A stretch of 64,000 nucleotides of DNA from Sacculina carcini. Taxonomy: Eukaryota; Arthropoda; Thecostraca; Sacculinidae. Position 1 is the first letter of the stretch. Each line of letters opens with the position of its first letter. The notes below the pieces were generated by a model, which ran no database searches, had not been told where the DNA came from, and saw only the letters and a program-made list of their open reading frames with translations. Positions 62,906 to 64,000 of this stretch are shown here, in pieces. The position numbers and the translations under genes were made by a program. The stretch lies in NCBI GenBank assembly GCA_916048095.2, contig OU696571.1:9686449-9750448 (forward strand), in the 5' to 3' direction.

Positions 62906-64000
62906 CAACTGGATAAGGACCTCTTAATGTTGTGCCGCTATAACTTGTCATCGGTTCGAAACAAACAGTTCAAAATACTCCAACTGTATTGATGCTCCAG
63001 TTGATAAAAGCGAGTCAAGTTAAACTAGAAGAGATAGTGTCGCTAGCCTTAATATGTCCAAGTCACATAGTCTTATTGGCTCAAGTAATCCTAGTCCTAC
63101 TCGCTCCCAAGTAATCCCCCTCTGAGGAAACACAGTTATATACCGGTCAAGCGAGAGAAAAACCTCGCCCTCTATCACAGGCACTGTGCGAATCGCCCAT
63201 TGGAAAACATGCATCACCCTCGAGCTTAGAAAGTACACTGCATGGGCTCAGTTACTAGCACAACAAGTTAGTAGCACATATGGGGTTTAATGCCCGTTGA
63301 TACAAACGAGGAGGCACATCGCTTTACAACACAATCAACATGCGGGCGTACATTGGTCCTGCATCTCCCTACTGCAAACATAACTTTGCCTCTGCCTGGG
63401 GAGCGTTCACATGACACAACATGCGAACGCACACACAAACACAATAAAACAATCGACAGCAGCTGAATGACCAACACCGATGGCAAATACAAAACAAAAT
63501 AAGACAAACCCTGGCTGGATTTGCAGTAAAACTTTGTTATAACAACGCAACGGCACGACTGGCGGGTCGGGCTCTGGTTGGTAGTTCAATATAAGAACGA
63601 ACAAACGAGAAAATAATTGAGCAATAAATTCGCGGGTAAATTCGCGATCAGCAATACACACTACGAGACAATACACCACATTTTTATGACAAAGTTATAA
63701 TCAGACCAGTTTTCTATCTGTCAGTTTACTCAGTTTTCTTTCTCTCTCTTTCTCAGTTTACTTTCGCGTTCTTTCGCGGCTTGCTTGTGCAGCTGTCGTT
63801 AGGCTAATATATGTGTTAGAGCGACGCCAGTATTACACGGCGCCTGATATGTTTTGCAACGTGTGAAGTATGTGTGACAGTAATTTATGACCCTTTTTTG
63901 TACGTCTGACTTGGCTGATCATCTCGAGGCAACACGCCTGTGTACTGTCAGATCGCGTTTAGAAATAGCTTGTGTCCCGGTTGTGTAGTTCTAGCGGTTT
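62906..64000. other. No gene recognised
   Basis: Moderately AT-rich sequence with no convincing ORF, tRNA or terminal repeat. An LTR end or host regulatory DNA is possible but not supported. Confidence 0.45.

Overview
This window looks like nuclear DNA from an invertebrate animal. Its few host exons are split by large introns, and almost everything else is transposable-element sequence: Ty3/Gypsy, BEL/Pao, several LINE clades, piggyBac, hAT-like and pogo/Tigger-like DNA elements, Helitron-like ends, tRNA-derived SINEs and micro/minisatellites. I cannot name the species. Nothing suggests bacteria or plasmid. All similarities below were judged by eye; no search was run.

Host genes: (1) the last two exons of a carbohydrate sulfotransferase of the CHST1/CHST3 type (7623-7765 and 17292-17604), separated by a 9.5-kb intron filled with retroelements; (2) the first exon of a gene resembling SDHAF3/ACN9, a succinate dehydrogenase assembly factor (33952-34098).

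Layout. 0-2.9 kb: decayed piggyBac pieces, a tRNA-Val-derived SINE, a 28-bp satellite and an hAT-like MITE. 2.95-7.4 kb: Gyp1, a nearly intact Gypsy element with both LTRs, a TSD, a tRNA-Trp-type primer site, gag and a full-length pol. 7.6-17.6 kb: the sulfotransferase intron, with older Gypsy debris and Gyp2, itself interrupted by a Helitron-like element and another Gypsy fragment. 18.3-20.4 kb: a hairpin array and a patchwork of LINE-I and Gypsy ends. 21.2-22.5 kb: Gyp4 remnant. 23.6-28.3 kb: Pao1 (minus strand), joined head to head with Gyp3 (28.3-about 32.1 kb, plus strand). 32.4-33.6 kb: a TA-flanked element with long TIRs, with a Tigger-like MITE inside. 34.6-38.4 kb: CR1-like tail, Gypsy integrase end, piggyBac remnant and LINE-R. 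38.4-46.6 kb: three same-orientation copies of one LINE family (LINE-A), the first with an intact 1271-codon ORF. 46.6-60.4 kb: Gyp5 (minus strand), split by LINE-I (plus strand), which is itself split by LINE-C (minus strand). 60.6-64 kb: LINE 3' end, a roughly 500-bp tandem duplication, Helitron-like ends and satellites.

The most informative signal is not a gene. The gag-pol junctions of Gyp1, Gyp2 and Gyp3 each carry a complete candidate -1 ribosomal frameshift signal: a heptamer in the right frame, a 6-7 nt spacer and an H-type pseudoknot. The pseudoknot stems differ in sequence between elements but keep their pairing. A second notable signal is a 2A-like peptide motif ending HPGP instead of NPGP at the N-terminus of the intact LINE-A protein.
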